Source: Ophiosphaerella korrae (taxonomy: Eukaryota > Ascomycota > Dothideomycetes > Pleosporales > Phaeosphaeriaceae). From it: a stretch of 27,893 nucleotides of DNA. A program made the translations under genes and the position numbers. The stretch lies in assembly GCA_028456385.1 (NCBI GenBank), contig JALNQF010000472.1, forward strand, positions 1-27,893. The letters run 5' to 3'. The notes below the pieces were generated by a model that saw nothing but the letters and a program-made list of their open reading frames with translations, was not told the DNA's origin and did no database searches. Numbering within the stretch: the stretch's first letter is position 1; the number at the start of each line of letters is the position of its first letter. Below, piece after piece: positions 1-10,993 of the stretch.

Positions 1-614
1 AGCTAAAGCTTAGAGCTAAGCTTAAAATAAAGTATCTATTTAAAATATAAGATTAATAAACTTACTAAGAAGCGCCTTTACGCGTAAATAACGCGTAAAA
101 GCCTTTTTAGCTTAAGCGTCTCTAGCTAGTAAAGTAGTAACTACTCCTATTATAATAGTAGCCTTAGTAAGCGTAGTAGTAGTAAGATTACAAGTAGAAG
201 TAAGAGTAGTAGTAGTAGTAGGCGTAAGTATAGGTATAAGTTAAGGTTAGGGCAAGAGTAGTAGAAAAGTCTAAGGACCTAGAGTCTCTTCTATAACCTT
301 ACTAAGTAGTATATAGAAAGTCTTTTAGAGAGCCTTAAGCTCTCTCTCTAGAGCTTTATAGGCCTAGGTAGTAATAAAGGTAATAGTAGTATAGTAAGTA
401 ATCTTAGAGCTATAATACAAGTTAGTTAACTAATATTAGATAAAGAGCTAGAGTAGCTCTTAAAGTAGTAAATTAAAGAGCTAGAGTAAAATTTTTAAAT
501 TAACTTATACAAGAACGTAGCTATAGCTACTAGTAGTATAGCGTATATAACGCTAAACCTTCTCCCTAAGAGAGTTATAGTAGCTCTTATTAGAGTAGCC
601 TACTAACGCGCTAC
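1..614. other. Unassigned RIP-degraded left flank
   Basis: No recognisable gene. The stretch is TpA-rich with almost no TpG. It holds TAG/TAA-rich simple sequence around 120-240, a CpG-bearing palindrome (TTACGCGTAA) near 78-87 and a 15-bp perfect hairpin AGCGT-ATATA-ACGCT at 540-554. One plus-strand frame (about 262-612) reads as an amphipathic, Lys/Glu/Leu-rich helix-like sequence with stops only at TAA/TAG, for example DKELE*LLK**IKELE from about position 440. This may be a relic of a coding sequence, but other frames have similar stop counts, so the frame is not proven. Confidence 0.4.
262..612 (+). pseudogene. Possible relic coding frame, helix-rich, unknown function
   Basis: Read on the plus strand, this frame has interruptions only at TAA/TAG, the codons RIP makes from CAA, CAG and TGG. 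The residues between are patterned like an amphipathic helical protein: an Ile/Leu/Ser-rich first part, a Lys-Glu-Leu rich middle from about 440 to 500, then a hydrophobic stretch ending at about 600. It runs up to the 165-bp repeat at 615. I do not recognise a family. There is no start codon, as expected where ATG has become ATA. It could be a fragment of a transposon protein or a chance frame. Confidence 0.2.
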
Positions 615-779
615 TATTATAAGTTAGAGCTCTACTCTATATAATTTAAGTAAGCTTATAGTAGTAAGTAAGCTATATAAGCTATTTAAGCTACTCTACT
701 ATATATAAGTAGCTTAGCTTAGATAGCTCTTTAATTAATAATTATCTCTTACTTATTCCTAAGCTTATATCTTATAATA
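615..779. repeat. 165-bp LTR-like direct repeat, left copy
   Basis: This 165-bp segment recurs in the same orientation at 26046-26210 with only a few differences, mostly transitions. It begins TATTATAAGTTAGAG and ends CTTATAATA, which fits a RIP-altered TGTTA...TAACA terminus, the normal ends of an LTR. The flanking pentamers of this copy are GCTAC and ACTAC, a near but imperfect duplication. It is either a solo LTR or one of a pair bounding a short element into which element H landed. An internal Ty1/copia or gypsy coding region is not visible, so the superfamily is unknown. Confidence 0.6.
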
Positions 780-910
780 ACTACAAGTATAGTAGAAGTA
801 AAGCTCTTTATAGAGAGTACCTATAACTCTCTTAAAAGAAGAGGTATAAGAAGGTAAGAGTAAAAGCGTTTATAGTACTAGAGTCTTTTTAGTATACTTC
901 TTCTTCTTCT

Positions 911-952
<42 letters not shown>
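780..952. other. Spacer between 165-bp repeat and element H, ending in microsatellite
   Basis: No gene is visible. The spacer ends in a (TTC)n run (about 898-910) followed by 14 TAG units at 911-952. Element H begins immediately after. Confidence 0.6.
911..952. repeat. (TAG)14 microsatellite, insertion target of element H
   Basis: Fourteen perfect TAG triplets. The same triplet array continues on the other side of element H at 25691-25714, so H is inserted in the microsatellite. The last four bases (GTAG, 949-952) match the first four after H (25693-25696), giving a 4-bp candidate target duplication that is ambiguous because of the repeat. Confidence 0.85.
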
Positions 953-954
<2 letters not shown>

Positions 955-1215
955 TTGTAGGGTTATGTGCCTAATATAGATTTAGGGCCTAAAGGCTTAT
1001 TAGTCTTAGGGATCTTAAACTTTATTAGCTAAACTAACTCTAAATATTATTTACCCTCCTATAGGTTATATCCTATAACCTAAGGGCCTATTAGCTACCC
1101 TCTCTTACCTCTCCTCTTTAATAGTTTACCTCCTTATAAGCCTTTAGTACTCGTGTTTCTCTAGTAACTACTTACCTCCTTTTTACTATTCCTTTCTTTA
1201 TAATACTCTACTATA
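953..1215 (-). repeat. Element H 3' LTR (263 bp)
   Basis: Direct repeat of 25430-25692. Written on the plus strand it starts TGTTG and ends CTATA, the latter fitting a RIP-altered CA terminus. I count about 18 differences between the two LTRs, all transitions. The adjacent minus-strand purine tract shows this is the downstream LTR. Confidence 0.9.
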
Positions 1216-1228
1216 TACCTCCTCCTTT
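1216..1228 (-). promoter_or_regulatory. Element H polypurine tract
   Basis: On the minus strand the 13 bases touching the 3' LTR read AAAGGAGGAGGTA. A purine run directly upstream of the 3' LTR is the plus-strand DNA primer site of LTR retrotransposons, and it fixes the orientation of H as minus. Confidence 0.8.
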
Positions 1229-4200
1229 ATATAGAGCTTAGTCTTATTAAGCTACTATACTTAATTAAGAGCCTTTAGCCTAAAGAGAAGGTAAAACCTA
1301 CTTTAACCTATAAACCTCTTTCCTATTTTATTAGCTATAAGGTACTTAAACTATTAGATCTAAAATAATTTAGATTTGTAATTTAGCCCTACCTTATAAA
1401 TAGTCTAGTATCTAGCGCTAACTATATATATAGTTAGAGAGTAACTTAGGCCTTCTAGCTAAAATATTAATGTTAACAAAAGAGAATAAAGATGTTAAGT
1501 CCCTAAGAGCTTTCTTCCTCTTAAATAACTTATAGCCTTTTAGGTATTAATTACTATATATTATCTACGAACTACTAATCTAACTCTAGCTATAGCTATA
1601 ACCTACCTAGGCCTACCCTAAGGGAACACTAGCCTTGTTAGCGCCGTTACCTAATATAAAGCTTAAGTTACGCCGCCTCTATTTCTCTATATTAGCTATT
1701 GTTTTTATTTTAGAGTATCTATAGCTTAAGACTTTAAAGATACTACTTTTATCTTCTACTTATAATACTTTTCTCCTAAGGGCTCTAGATCTAATATCTA
1801 AGGGGTTGTTTATAGAGTATTTACGTAGTTTCTAGGTTATTTAATAAAATTTTTATATAGACGTATTATATAGCTTGTAGTAGTAGCTACCTATCTTCTT
1901 ACTATTTCTTTTTACGTACATTTTACGAGCTATAGTAGTTTTTACCTTTCTATAATAGTTCTTTTACTTAACGTATTTCTACTTACTAAATTCTTCTCTT
2001 ACTTATTAATTTTTAATAGCTAGCTCTTTTCTTATATATATATATTTATTAGTTAAGCTAGCGTAGGGCCTTTAGGCTCTATATTTAAACGTCTTTACTA
2101 GTAGTTAGGCTCTTATAGTTATTTACTCCTATAATTTTTAGTAAAGTTATAAACGCTCTCTAGGAGCGTACTTAAACTTTATCTCCCTATTTTTTATTCT
2201 ATTTTCTTCTTCTTTTCTTTAGGCTTATCTTAGCTACTCTATACTCTCTTACTAGTTTCTTAGCTCTATTCTCTTATTTACTTTCTACTTTAATTATTAT
2301 AGCTACTTTTAACTTCTAACCTAAGTCTTATATAGCTAGCTAGCTTAGCTAGAGTAACTATAGTAGTAATAATCCTTCTTAGCTACCTTATAACCTAAGT
2401 AAACTACCCTTAGGTTACTATTAAACTAAGAGTAGGGCTTCCTACCCTATTTCTATAATATATTATTTCTAGTATAAAAGTAAGTATCTATCCTTCTTAC
2501 TTATAGGCTCTTAGGTCTTACTAACTACGCTTTTCTCTTAGTTATTACTTATTTCCTTAACTACTCTCTCTTACTTAACTTACTTTATAACCTTCTTAAC
2601 TAAGCCTTTAACGTTTTTAAAGAGTATAACTTTAGCTAGCTTCTTTCTTTTATCTAAGAGTTTATATATACTTACTATAATAAGCGTAAGAATAGAGCTT
2701 ACTAGTAAAATAGTTTCTATAATATTTATTCTTATAACTTTAATAGCTTCTTCTATACTTCTAATAGCTCTTAGTTTCTCTTCTACTAGCTATACTATTA
2801 GGTACGCTATTATAAAGGTTAAGAGATGCCTACTTAGGACTCTTTAGCTACCTAGGCTACGCGCTTATAAGATCCTTCTTTAATTAATAATCTTTAAGAG
2901 ATATAGGCCTATTATAAGGCTATAGTCTACGTAGGTTAGTATACTTAGAAGACTATTAGCTCTTATAGGGCCTTACTACTAGGGCTACTACTACTAGGCT
3001 CTAATAAGGCTATAGCTTATAGTTCTAAAGAGGAAGGTAATTATAGCTATACTACCTATATTTGTAGTAGTATTAGATACTCTATTTTCTTTAATAATAA
3101 AGGTATTATCTACCTTAATAGCTTCTATATTTATTGTTATATTTAGGGCTGTAATTATAGGTTAAGTAAGTCTTTAACTCTATTTTTCTTTTTACTTAAT
3201 CTTGTCCTAATAGCCTTTTAGAGCTTAGCTAACGCGTTTTTAGTAGTCTAGTAGCTAAACGCAAGTAAGTACTTTCCTAGGTTAAGGGTTTTACTAAGAG
3301 TTACTACTATATTCCTAAGCTCTTTAAGTAAGAGCGTACTTGCGCTAATACTTTTATTCCTATAGCTACTTAGTCTTCTAGCTACTCTATTACTACGCCT
3401 TTTACGCGTAATACTATAGTAGTTAATATTTAGTATCTTATTTACTAAAACATTTCTCTAAGTTATTAAGTAGCCTATAGGCGTCTTCCTATAACGCCTA
3501 GTAAGCTAGTACGTCTTTATAGGCTTAGGGCTCGCCTAGTAGTATATAGTATAAATAAGCCTAAAGATAATAACTCTAAGACTTCTAGCTATCTTTGTAG
3601 CCTTACTAATAATCCTTTTTACTAGTAAGCTTATAGCTAGTATCTCTAAGGTTATACTATACCTAAGAGTAAGTCTAATAATTCTCTACCTACTATTTTC
3701 TCTATAGTAGATAAGGCCCTTATTTATTAGGTTCTCTCTAGTTCTCTTTACTCTTTATCTCTTTCTAGTATTAGTAAATACCCTTAAAGCGCTTCCTTTA
3801 GTAGTTCTAGCTTACCTTTAAGCTTTTATACTACTCTAAATTCTCTCTATTAACTACTAGCCTCTTAGGCCTTATAAGGTACGCCCTTATACCTTTCTTA
3901 CCTTACTAACCTAGAGTTAGATATAGGTTACCTAAGTCTTAATAAGGGTTTAGGATATACTTATAGACGCTTTATTAAGTCTTTTACTACTTTTACTCCT
4001 ACTTCTAGCTACTATCTAGCTACTCCTTTAACTTCTCCTCTTTGCGCTCTACTTTCTAGTAGTAGTATTCTTACTCTAGTCTATTCTTAATTTAATATAA
4101 TAGGTTTAGGCTCTTTTACTTCTCTTTCTAGAGGCCTTTAGTCTCTTATTTTTATACTCTCTCTACCTTTTTAGTATTCTCTTAGCCTTCTACCTTAAGA

Positions 4201-4742
4201 TCCTTAGCTTTAGAATTAGGATTACTATTATACTTATTATCTAAGTAGTATTTACTTTTAGCTACCTAGGTTTAGTCTTAGAAGTCTTCTTACTACTTAA
4301 GCTTCTTCTTCTAGTTCTAAGGATAGTAATTAGTAATAATAGGTAATATAAGGTTTTTCTTCTTAGTATCTAAGTACTAAGGCCTCTTTAGTTATTTGTT
4401 TTTAGAAAAAATTAACTAAGTTCTTTTCTTCTTATTACTAATTCTCCTATTTACTTATAATACCTACTTATTCTCTCCTCTATTTAAAATTTTTAGCTAA
4501 TCTTTAGCTAAGATTAATCTCCTTATTAGGTTCCTTTTATATAAAGAATTTAAAGTTAGCTAGATTAAATTTAAGCTTTTATACTAAGATTTAAACTAAT
4601 TATAGCTAATAAGTTTGTACTAGTAATAGTAAGTCTTATCTATATTATTCTTGTACTTACCTACTTTACTTTCTAAATACTAGCTCTATTAGTACTAGTT
4701 TATCTAATACTCCTTTAGGTTACTCTTTAGTATTAGGTAAAG
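1229..4742 (-). pseudogene. Element H 3' region downstream of integrase, unassigned
   Basis: About 3.5 kb between the end of the integrase tail and the polypurine tract. No transposon domain is recognised. On the minus strand a single frame can be followed from about 2990 to about 1740 with interruptions only at TAA/TAG; it is rich in Arg, Lys, Ser and Tyr, and around 2430-2230 it holds a hydrophobic then basic stretch (LAKLASYIRLRLEV). Around 4320-4020 a minus-strand frame rich in Glu, Arg and Leu is seen. Competing frames have only slightly more stops, so this is a candidate extra ORF, not a proven one. Alternatives are an untranslated 3' region or an older insertion with lost ends. CpG palindrome TTACGCGTAA recurs near 3402-3411. 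Confidence 0.4.
4738..4742. repeat. Target-site duplication of E1, left copy (TAAAG)
   Basis: TAAAG directly before the 5' LTR of E1, identical to 11452-11456 after its 3' LTR. A 5-bp duplication is typical of Ty3/gypsy integrases. Confidence 0.93.
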
Positions 4743-5200
4743 TGTTATAGTAGTAATAAGAGAAAACGAGATAGAACTAATTAGTCTACGCTTAGCTACT
4801 AACAAAGTATAGGATAAGTAGGGTAACAACCTATAAGACAATAAGTTCGACTAGGAAGCTAACTATAATATAGATACGTAATAAATTTGTAAATTTGCAA
4901 TCTTAGTAAATACAAAGTCGCAAAGCTATTATATAACAAATTTATAAATTTACGATCTTAGTAAATACAAAGCAACAAAGCTACTAAGATATTATTACTA
5001 TATAGTTAGTAGCAATGCGTATTATTAGGATAGTATTAGCAATTTAATCCTTTAACTATAGAACGCTAATACAAGATAATTATAAAACATCTTCTATTAA
5101 TATTAGTTATTATAGATTACTTATACGAACTTTACTATTAACTCTTAATCTACTAATACTCTAATAGCTACTAGTAGTTAACGTAAGTAGCTACGTAACA
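4743..5200 (+). repeat. E1 5' LTR (458 bp)
   Basis: Starts TGTTATAG and ends GTAACA, intact TG...CA ends. It matches 10994-11451 along its full length with transition differences. A 55-bp unit is tandemly duplicated inside it (4881-4935 and 4936-4990). Confidence 0.95.
4881..4990 (+). repeat. 55-bp tandem duplication inside E1 LTR
   Basis: Two units of 55 bp, both containing AAATTT.TAAATTT and CTTAGTAAATACAAAG. The same pair occurs in the 3' LTR starting at 11132 and 11187. The E2 LTR lacks it and carries an inverted-repeat block at the corresponding place. It may be a promoter/enhancer-type module in U3. Confidence 0.8.
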
Positions 5201-5389
5201 CTTTACTAATTTAGATATTAGGAGAAGCAAAGCGTAAGTAGCGTATAGTCTAAGCTAATACGATAGTAGAAAGTTTAACTAAGAAAGGAGGTAAAGTACC
5301 TCTAAGTAGTTACAAGTTAGACAAAACTAACTAGGTAGTAGTTAAGATACACCTAAATAACCTAATTACTAAAAAAAGGGATATGTAAC

Positions 5390-6700
5390 TAATAATTAAT
5401 ATCCTAGAAACGTAGAATAAAGAACTACAAGACTATATTAAGTAAAACAAAGTTTAAATTAAGGCTATTATAGAAAGATAAAACTAAGTAGAATAAATTA
5501 CCTAGAGACTAGAAATAAGTGCGACAAAGAAGCTACCTAAGATACCCGTACTTAAGAAATTTAATAGAATAAGAGAAAAATTAAGACCCTTTATAGTAGT
5601 AGTACAACTATAGATTAATATATAAGTACTACACTTTAATAGAGAAGATAAAAAGGTAATATATATTAGAATACACCTTAAAGAAGATGCAATAAGATAG
5701 TTTAAATCCTATTAGACAGATTATATAATACACGCGCTAGGAATATAGAAAGATAAAACTAGAGCTATCTTTAGAAGTTATAAATACTTTACTAAATAAA
5801 TAAAAGTAGTATTTAAGGATATAGATATTACCTAATAAGCTAAAGAGAAGCTTAAAAGGCTTATATAATATAAGAGTATTCTTAAATATATATTATAGTT
5901 TAAATAACTATTATAGAATATAGAATAGAATAAAGTATTACTAATGTTATAATTTAAACAAAGATTAAACTTAAAAATCTAATACAAGATAATTTATATA
6001 GAAAAACTAAGAATACTAGAAGCCCTAAAATAATAGGTAATATAGATAGACAACGACCTTTAAGAATAGAAGAAAAATAAATATAAAGGATAACCTAGAA
6101 ACTAAGACGCTAGAGACCCTATAATCCTTAACGCTAACAAGGATAAGAAATTTAAAAAGAACAAAGACTTTACGTATTTTAGCTATAGTAAGAAAAGCTA
6201 CTACGCAAAAGATTACTAGTTAAAATAGAAAAAGAACATAATATATTATAAATATAAGAAACTAAGACACTTTGTAAAAGACTACAAAAGTAAAGACTTA
6301 AAGAAAGAAATATAGTTAAAAACAACTAAGAACAAAAAAGAAGTACTAAAGACACAAGCTAAACCTTAAGAGAAAGTAGCTAAGAGTAAAAAAATATAGT
6401 ATATAATACTCTATTAGACCTTTTATTATAAAGATAACTACTATATATATCTTTCTAGTAAATAGAGAGTAAGATAGTTCCTATAAAAGTATAGAGTAGT
6501 AGTAACAAAAGAAAAGATAAAAGTATAGCTAGAAGAAATAGTATATATAATAGACCTACTAATAGAAGATTTAGAAAGAGAAAAACCCTAGATACTATTA
6601 ATCTAGGCTAAAGGACTAGTACAAGATAAAGAGACTACAATAGTCTCCTCTAAAGAATTATAAGGAGACGAGAAATAAACTAATATAAGAGGTACTAAGT
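5390..6700 (+). pseudogene. gag: E1 gag relic (capsid and zinc knuckles)
   Basis: The frame can be read through TAA/TAG in place of Gln/Trp. A capsid-like segment begins near 5520 (ATKKLPKIPVLKKFN followed by REKLRPFIV), the conserved opening of the gag domain in fungal chromoviruses. Two CCHC zinc knuckles lie at 6175-6216 and 6244-6285; the Cys positions now read Tyr (TGC/TGT to TAC/TAT), while the His of the second knuckle remains. Gag would form the particle shell and bind RNA. The original start codon cannot be found because ATG has become ATA. It is the same protein as in E2 at 12846-14120. Confidence 0.85.
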
Positions 6701-9414
6701 ACGCCTAGTTAAGAGCGTATAGCTACAATAGCTATATAACAATAGATATAGAGGAATAAAATAAAGAATAGAAATTTGTTTAGAAATACTTACTAGTTAT
6801 AAGTATAGAGGAAGCGTATAAAGACTAGAAAGAACGTAATCCTAAAGAAATAAAGTTTATACTATTTTAAGAATAGATAAAGTAATATATAGTTATAGTA
6901 AGAAGAATACCTATATAAAGAGAATAGTAGTTCCTTATAAGAAAAACGCAATAGATTAATAAAGCCTATACACTACAAGTACTAATAGTATACTATATCC
7001 TAACAAACACAAGACCTAGAATAGATAGTTACTAGGTAGGGGACAACAAGAGAATAAATCTAGAACACCTAGCACACACTAAGATATTATAGATATTATA
7101 CCTAAACATAAATTACTATATATATAGAGAACTTAAGGTACAAAATTACGTATAGCTTATACAAAGAAAAGGACATAATTATATAAACGTAATTATAAAG
7201 AAAGATATCTAAGGTTAGAAAATAATTAAAATACCTAACAAAGAATACATAGTAATTAGACTAGGCTCTAAACTATTAAAAGAATATATCTAAGGAAAAC
7301 TATAGTACAAATGTACCTATAATAAATATTTAAAACACAAGAACTACAAACGTAAAACAAAACAATAGCCCTAGAAGAATAGACAATTTAAAGAAAGACC
7401 TAAGTAAGAAAAGCTAAAAGGTATAAGAGGCCTATATATTACAAAAATAGGTACATACTAAAGAAAGAAAGTATAAATAATAATTAATAGTAGAGCTACA
7501 AGGAACTTTATATTAAAGAAGTTTATAGAAAGCTAAGGAATAACTTATACTACAAAGAAGTACCCTCGACAACTAAGTACAATTAAAAGAAAACTATTCT
7601 AGGAACCTATAAGGTTCGAAACAATACCCTCTATACTAAAGCTAAAAAGATTAGAAATTAAGAACATAGTTATAGATATAATAACAATTAATAACAAATA
7701 AGATATAATACTAGGAATGCTATAGTTATAGATAACTAACCTAAGAATTAATTTAAGAACTAGGAGAATTAGCTACTCTAAAAAAGAAATATTAAAAGCT
7801 AACATAGTTACACATAAAGGAAAATTCCTAGAAGAATATAAGAAATAGGAAAAATAACTTATAGAACCTAACAACTACCTCCTAGACTATTAAATATAGA
7901 ACTTAGTAATAGACCTAGAAGAAAGAAAAAATATAAAATAGAGCCTAGTCTATTAAAAAACTAAAGAAGAATTAAAGATTAAACACGTATTTATACAAAA
8001 AGTAATAAAGAAAGGATAGATACAAGAATCTAAATCCTTAGTAGCTTACAGACTTATATTTGTAGATAAAAAAGAGATAGATAAAAAAAGACCTTACGTA
8101 GATTTTAGAAAAAATAACGCAATAATAGACAAGAACTAATACTCTTTACTACGTATAGATAAGATATAAGATAGGCTATAGAAAGTATAAATCTTTACTA
8201 AACTATATATCTAAAATACCTACTACTAGATTAGAATTAAAGAGGGCAACAAATAGAAAACAGTATTTAGAATATAATATAGACTGTTTAAATATATAGT
8301 TATACCCTTTAGATTAACAAATATACTAGTAGTATTTTAGGAAAGGATAAATATAGTCCTAAGAGAATACCTAGATATATTTACATTCGTATACCTAGAC
8401 AACATCCTTATATTCTTAGAAATAGAGGAAGAATATATATAGCACGTACACAAAGTACTAGAAAGATTAGTAGAAAGTAAAATATTTCTTAAAATAAGAA
8501 AATGCGAATTTTACACAAAAGAAATAGACTTCCTAGGATTTATTATTAAACTAGGAAAAATATAAATAGATCTAAACAAGATTAAAATAATCTAAGAATA
8601 GCTAATACTAAAGAACTTACAAGAAGTATAACAATTCTATAAATTAGTAAACTTTTATAGAAAACTAATAGTAAAGTAGTCTAAAATAATAGAACTACTT
8701 ATAAAACTTATAAAGAAGGATACACTATTTAAATAGACTTAAGAATACAAAGAAGTATTTAATTAGATTAAACAACATTTTATAGAAAACCTAGTTATTA
8801 GAATATACAACCTAGAACTACTAGTAATAGTAAAAACAGATATATCTAACTTAGTCTATAGAATAGTACTAATACAAGAAGACTAAACTACAAAACAAGA
8901 ACATTTAGTTAAATACTTCTCTAAGAAAATAAAGCTAGTAGAGCTTAACTATCTAATTTACAACAAAGAGATACTAGTAATCTATAAAGTATTTAAACAA
9001 TAGAGAGTCTACCTATAAAAAGCAAAATACTAAACAAAAGTCTATATAGACTATAAGAATCTTATAGGATTTATAATAACTAAAGACTTATTATAACGCT
9101 ATACGAGATAGTAGGAGTTCTTATTAATATTTAACTTTAAAGTTATACATATAAAAGGAAAAGATAACTAATTTATAGATACTCTTAGTAGAAAACTAGA
9201 CTTATAAGAAGAAGTAAACGCTACTAGTATAGTTCTAATTAAGAATAAAGAAGGATATTTAGTCCTAAACACACTAAAAATAGCTATAATACTTAAGAGA
9301 AAGAGTAGTAAGCTAGACGAATAGATTTAGAAAGAAATAAGAAAAGCCCCTAAAGAAATAGAGAAACTTAAGATCTAAGAAGGCCTCGCACGAGCCTATA
9401 GAAGAACGTACATT

Positions 9415-9430
9415 CTAAGGAAAAAAGTAG
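9415..9430 (+). other. E1 deletion junction in integrase
   Basis: E1 reads CTAAGGAAAAAAGTAG here. In E2 the left side is CTAAGAAAAATATA (from 16863) and the right side AAGAAAAAAGTAG (from 17221). The shared AAGAAAAA-like direct repeat at both ends points to a short-homology deletion of about 355 bp with loss of frame. Confidence 0.85.
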
Positions 9431-10178
9431 GATAGAAGTTACTATACACTAGGTCCTAGGAACTATAATTAGCTAACACAGACTACTAGATAAAATTATT
9501 ACAGATAGAGACGTAAGATTTATATTAAAACTATAGGGAACAATAATAGTATAATTAGGAATTAAATATATAATGTTAACAGTATACTACCTATAGATAG
9601 ATAGACAATTAGAACGTATAAATTAGACAGTAGAACAATACCTAAGATGCTACCTTAATTATAACTAAAATAATTAGGTATAGTTACTACCTATAGTATA
9701 GTTAGTATATAATAGTGCAAAGAATAAAGCAACAAGAGTATTACCTTTCTTTACAAACTATAGATTTAACCCTAATGTATACTAAATACTAAGAATTAAA
9801 ATATCTTAGTCTCTAAGAAGAAAAAACCTTATTAATAGACTTAAGAATATATACAACTAATTAAGACAAGACGTAGAGTTTCTACAAGACTATATAACAA
9901 AATACTACAATAAGAAATATATAAAGGGACCCTAATTTAAAGAGGAGAAAAAAGTATAGTTACTATAAAGAAATATTAAAAGTAAACAATTAAGCTTAAA
10001 ACTAGATTATATTAAGATAAGACTATATAAAGTAGAAAAAGAAGTTATACTAGTTATATTTAAATTAAAACTACTAAGTAAAATAAGGATACATCTAATA
10101 TTCTACGTAGTACTACTAGAAAAGGTACTACAAGACGCAGAACTACTAGTGTACAAAGTAGATATATATAGAGAATAA

Positions 10179-10340
10179 GAAGAATAAGAAGTTAAGGAGA
10201 TCCTAGTATACTAGTTCTATAATAGTAGGAACTACTACTTAGTAAAATAGATAGGAATAAACAAAAAAGGACAACTATAGGAAAAAATATAGGAACTAGA
10301 GGATAACTTTAATTGCCCTAAGAAACTAGAGGAGTTCTAA
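10179..10340 (+). pseudogene. E1 chromodomain relic (C-terminus of pol)
   Basis: The reading E*EVKEILVY*FYNSRNYYLVK*IG, where the stops stand for Trp or similar, is the chromodomain signature (EWEVEEIL...YLVKWxGY...TWEP). It is the last domain of the polyprotein, before TAA at about 10338. Chromodomains on Ty3/gypsy integrases bind methylated histone H3 and steer insertion to heterochromatin (known for the group). It aligns with 17979-18143 of E2. Confidence 0.85.
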
Positions 10341-10860
10341 AGTTAAAACCCTCTAGAACGCCTTATAGTAAGTTAAGAAAACTAACAATACTACTACTAG
10401 ATAGAGAGGTAATAGGAGCGCCTAATATAATAGGAGCTAGAGTAGCTTCTACTACATCGTCTAAATCTAATTTAGCTTCTAAGGCACAAGACTATTTAGA
10501 CAACTTAGCGTTATTATAAGCCTTTATTGTACAAAGACGCTTAATATAAGAATAAAGCTCTACTAGCTTATAAAGAGTTAACTTATACTTAGCCTTAGCT
10601 ATAGCGAGCTATAACGATAATTACGCTTAAGCTCTATTAATAGCTCGCCCTACACAACTTAGTAGAAGGAGACTATATAGAAATTGAATACTTACACTCT
10701 ATAAGTAAAACCTTAGAAGAAATATATTTATACTAAATATTAGCAAGGATACACTTGTTATAGTACTTACTATTATTTAAAGATATAAGGTAGGAAAGAC
10801 CTAACTTAGTATAATAATAATAAAGAAACATCTTAACCCTATTATAAATAATACGAGCTA
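10318..10860 (-). pseudogene. E1 antisense ORF relic, conserved with E2
   Basis: Between pol and the 3' LTR the minus strand holds a frame with interruptions only at TAA/TAG. From the far end it runs through hydrophobic Ile/Leu/Phe-rich segments (about 10860-10650). It then reads GRAINRA*A (about 10650), AIAKAKYK, IKAYNNAKL (about 10520), LEAKLDLDDVV (about 10475), and ends LEGFNFRTPLVS* near 10318, overlapping the last codons of pol in convergent orientation. The same frame in E2 (18121-18720) conserves these blocks. I do not recognise a family. It looks like one or more membrane segments followed by a helical, charged domain. Confidence 0.5.
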
Positions 10861-10979
10861 CAAGAAGAAGTTTATTATACTAAGACTAGGATAGTATAGA
10901 GAGTAATAAAAAACTAAGGATTAACAAAGATATAGGATTAATAACCTTAGTACTAGTATAGAGAAACAAGAAACTACGT

Positions 10980-10993
10980 AGAAGAGAGAATAG
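10980..10993 (+). promoter_or_regulatory. E1 polypurine tract
   Basis: AGAAGAGAGAATAG immediately before the 3' LTR. The purine run at the expected priming site confirms the plus orientation of E1. Confidence 0.75.

Larger units (their letters stand above)
7400..10340 (+). pseudogene. pol: E1 pol relic: protease, RT, RNase H, truncated integrase, chromodomain
   Basis: Protease: the catalytic D-S-G-A box reads N-S-R-A-T, with the Asp codon now AAT at 7486-7488. Reverse transcriptase spans roughly 7980-8620; LIFVDKK, VDFRK and VYLDN (Asn for the second catalytic Asp, AAC at 8401-8403) are visible. RNase H begins with KTDISNLVYR near 8835. At about 9420 the sequence jumps: relative to E2 (16868-17222) about 355 bp are missing. 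This removes the integrase zinc-binding HHCC domain and the first catalytic Asp, and the join shifts the frame. The rest of the core (TDRDVRF and the Glu of VEQYLRCY) remains, followed by a chromodomain. In-frame TAA/TAG occur throughout. It cannot be functional. Confidence 0.9.

Noticed and set aside
911..952. Regular triplet array considered as CRISPR-like or satellite
   Set aside because: Pure 3-bp units without spacers; an ordinary microsatellite split by element H.
1740..2990. Minus-strand frame in the 3' region of H as a defined env or other named gene
   Set aside because: No recognisable motif, and alternative frames have similar stop density, so it is only reported as an unassigned candidate.
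5201..5240. tRNA primer binding site after the E1 5' LTR (also 12659-12700 in E2)
   Set aside because: No TGG-type tRNA 3'-end complement is recognisable directly after either LTR; RIP may have altered it, or priming may be unusual. Not callable.
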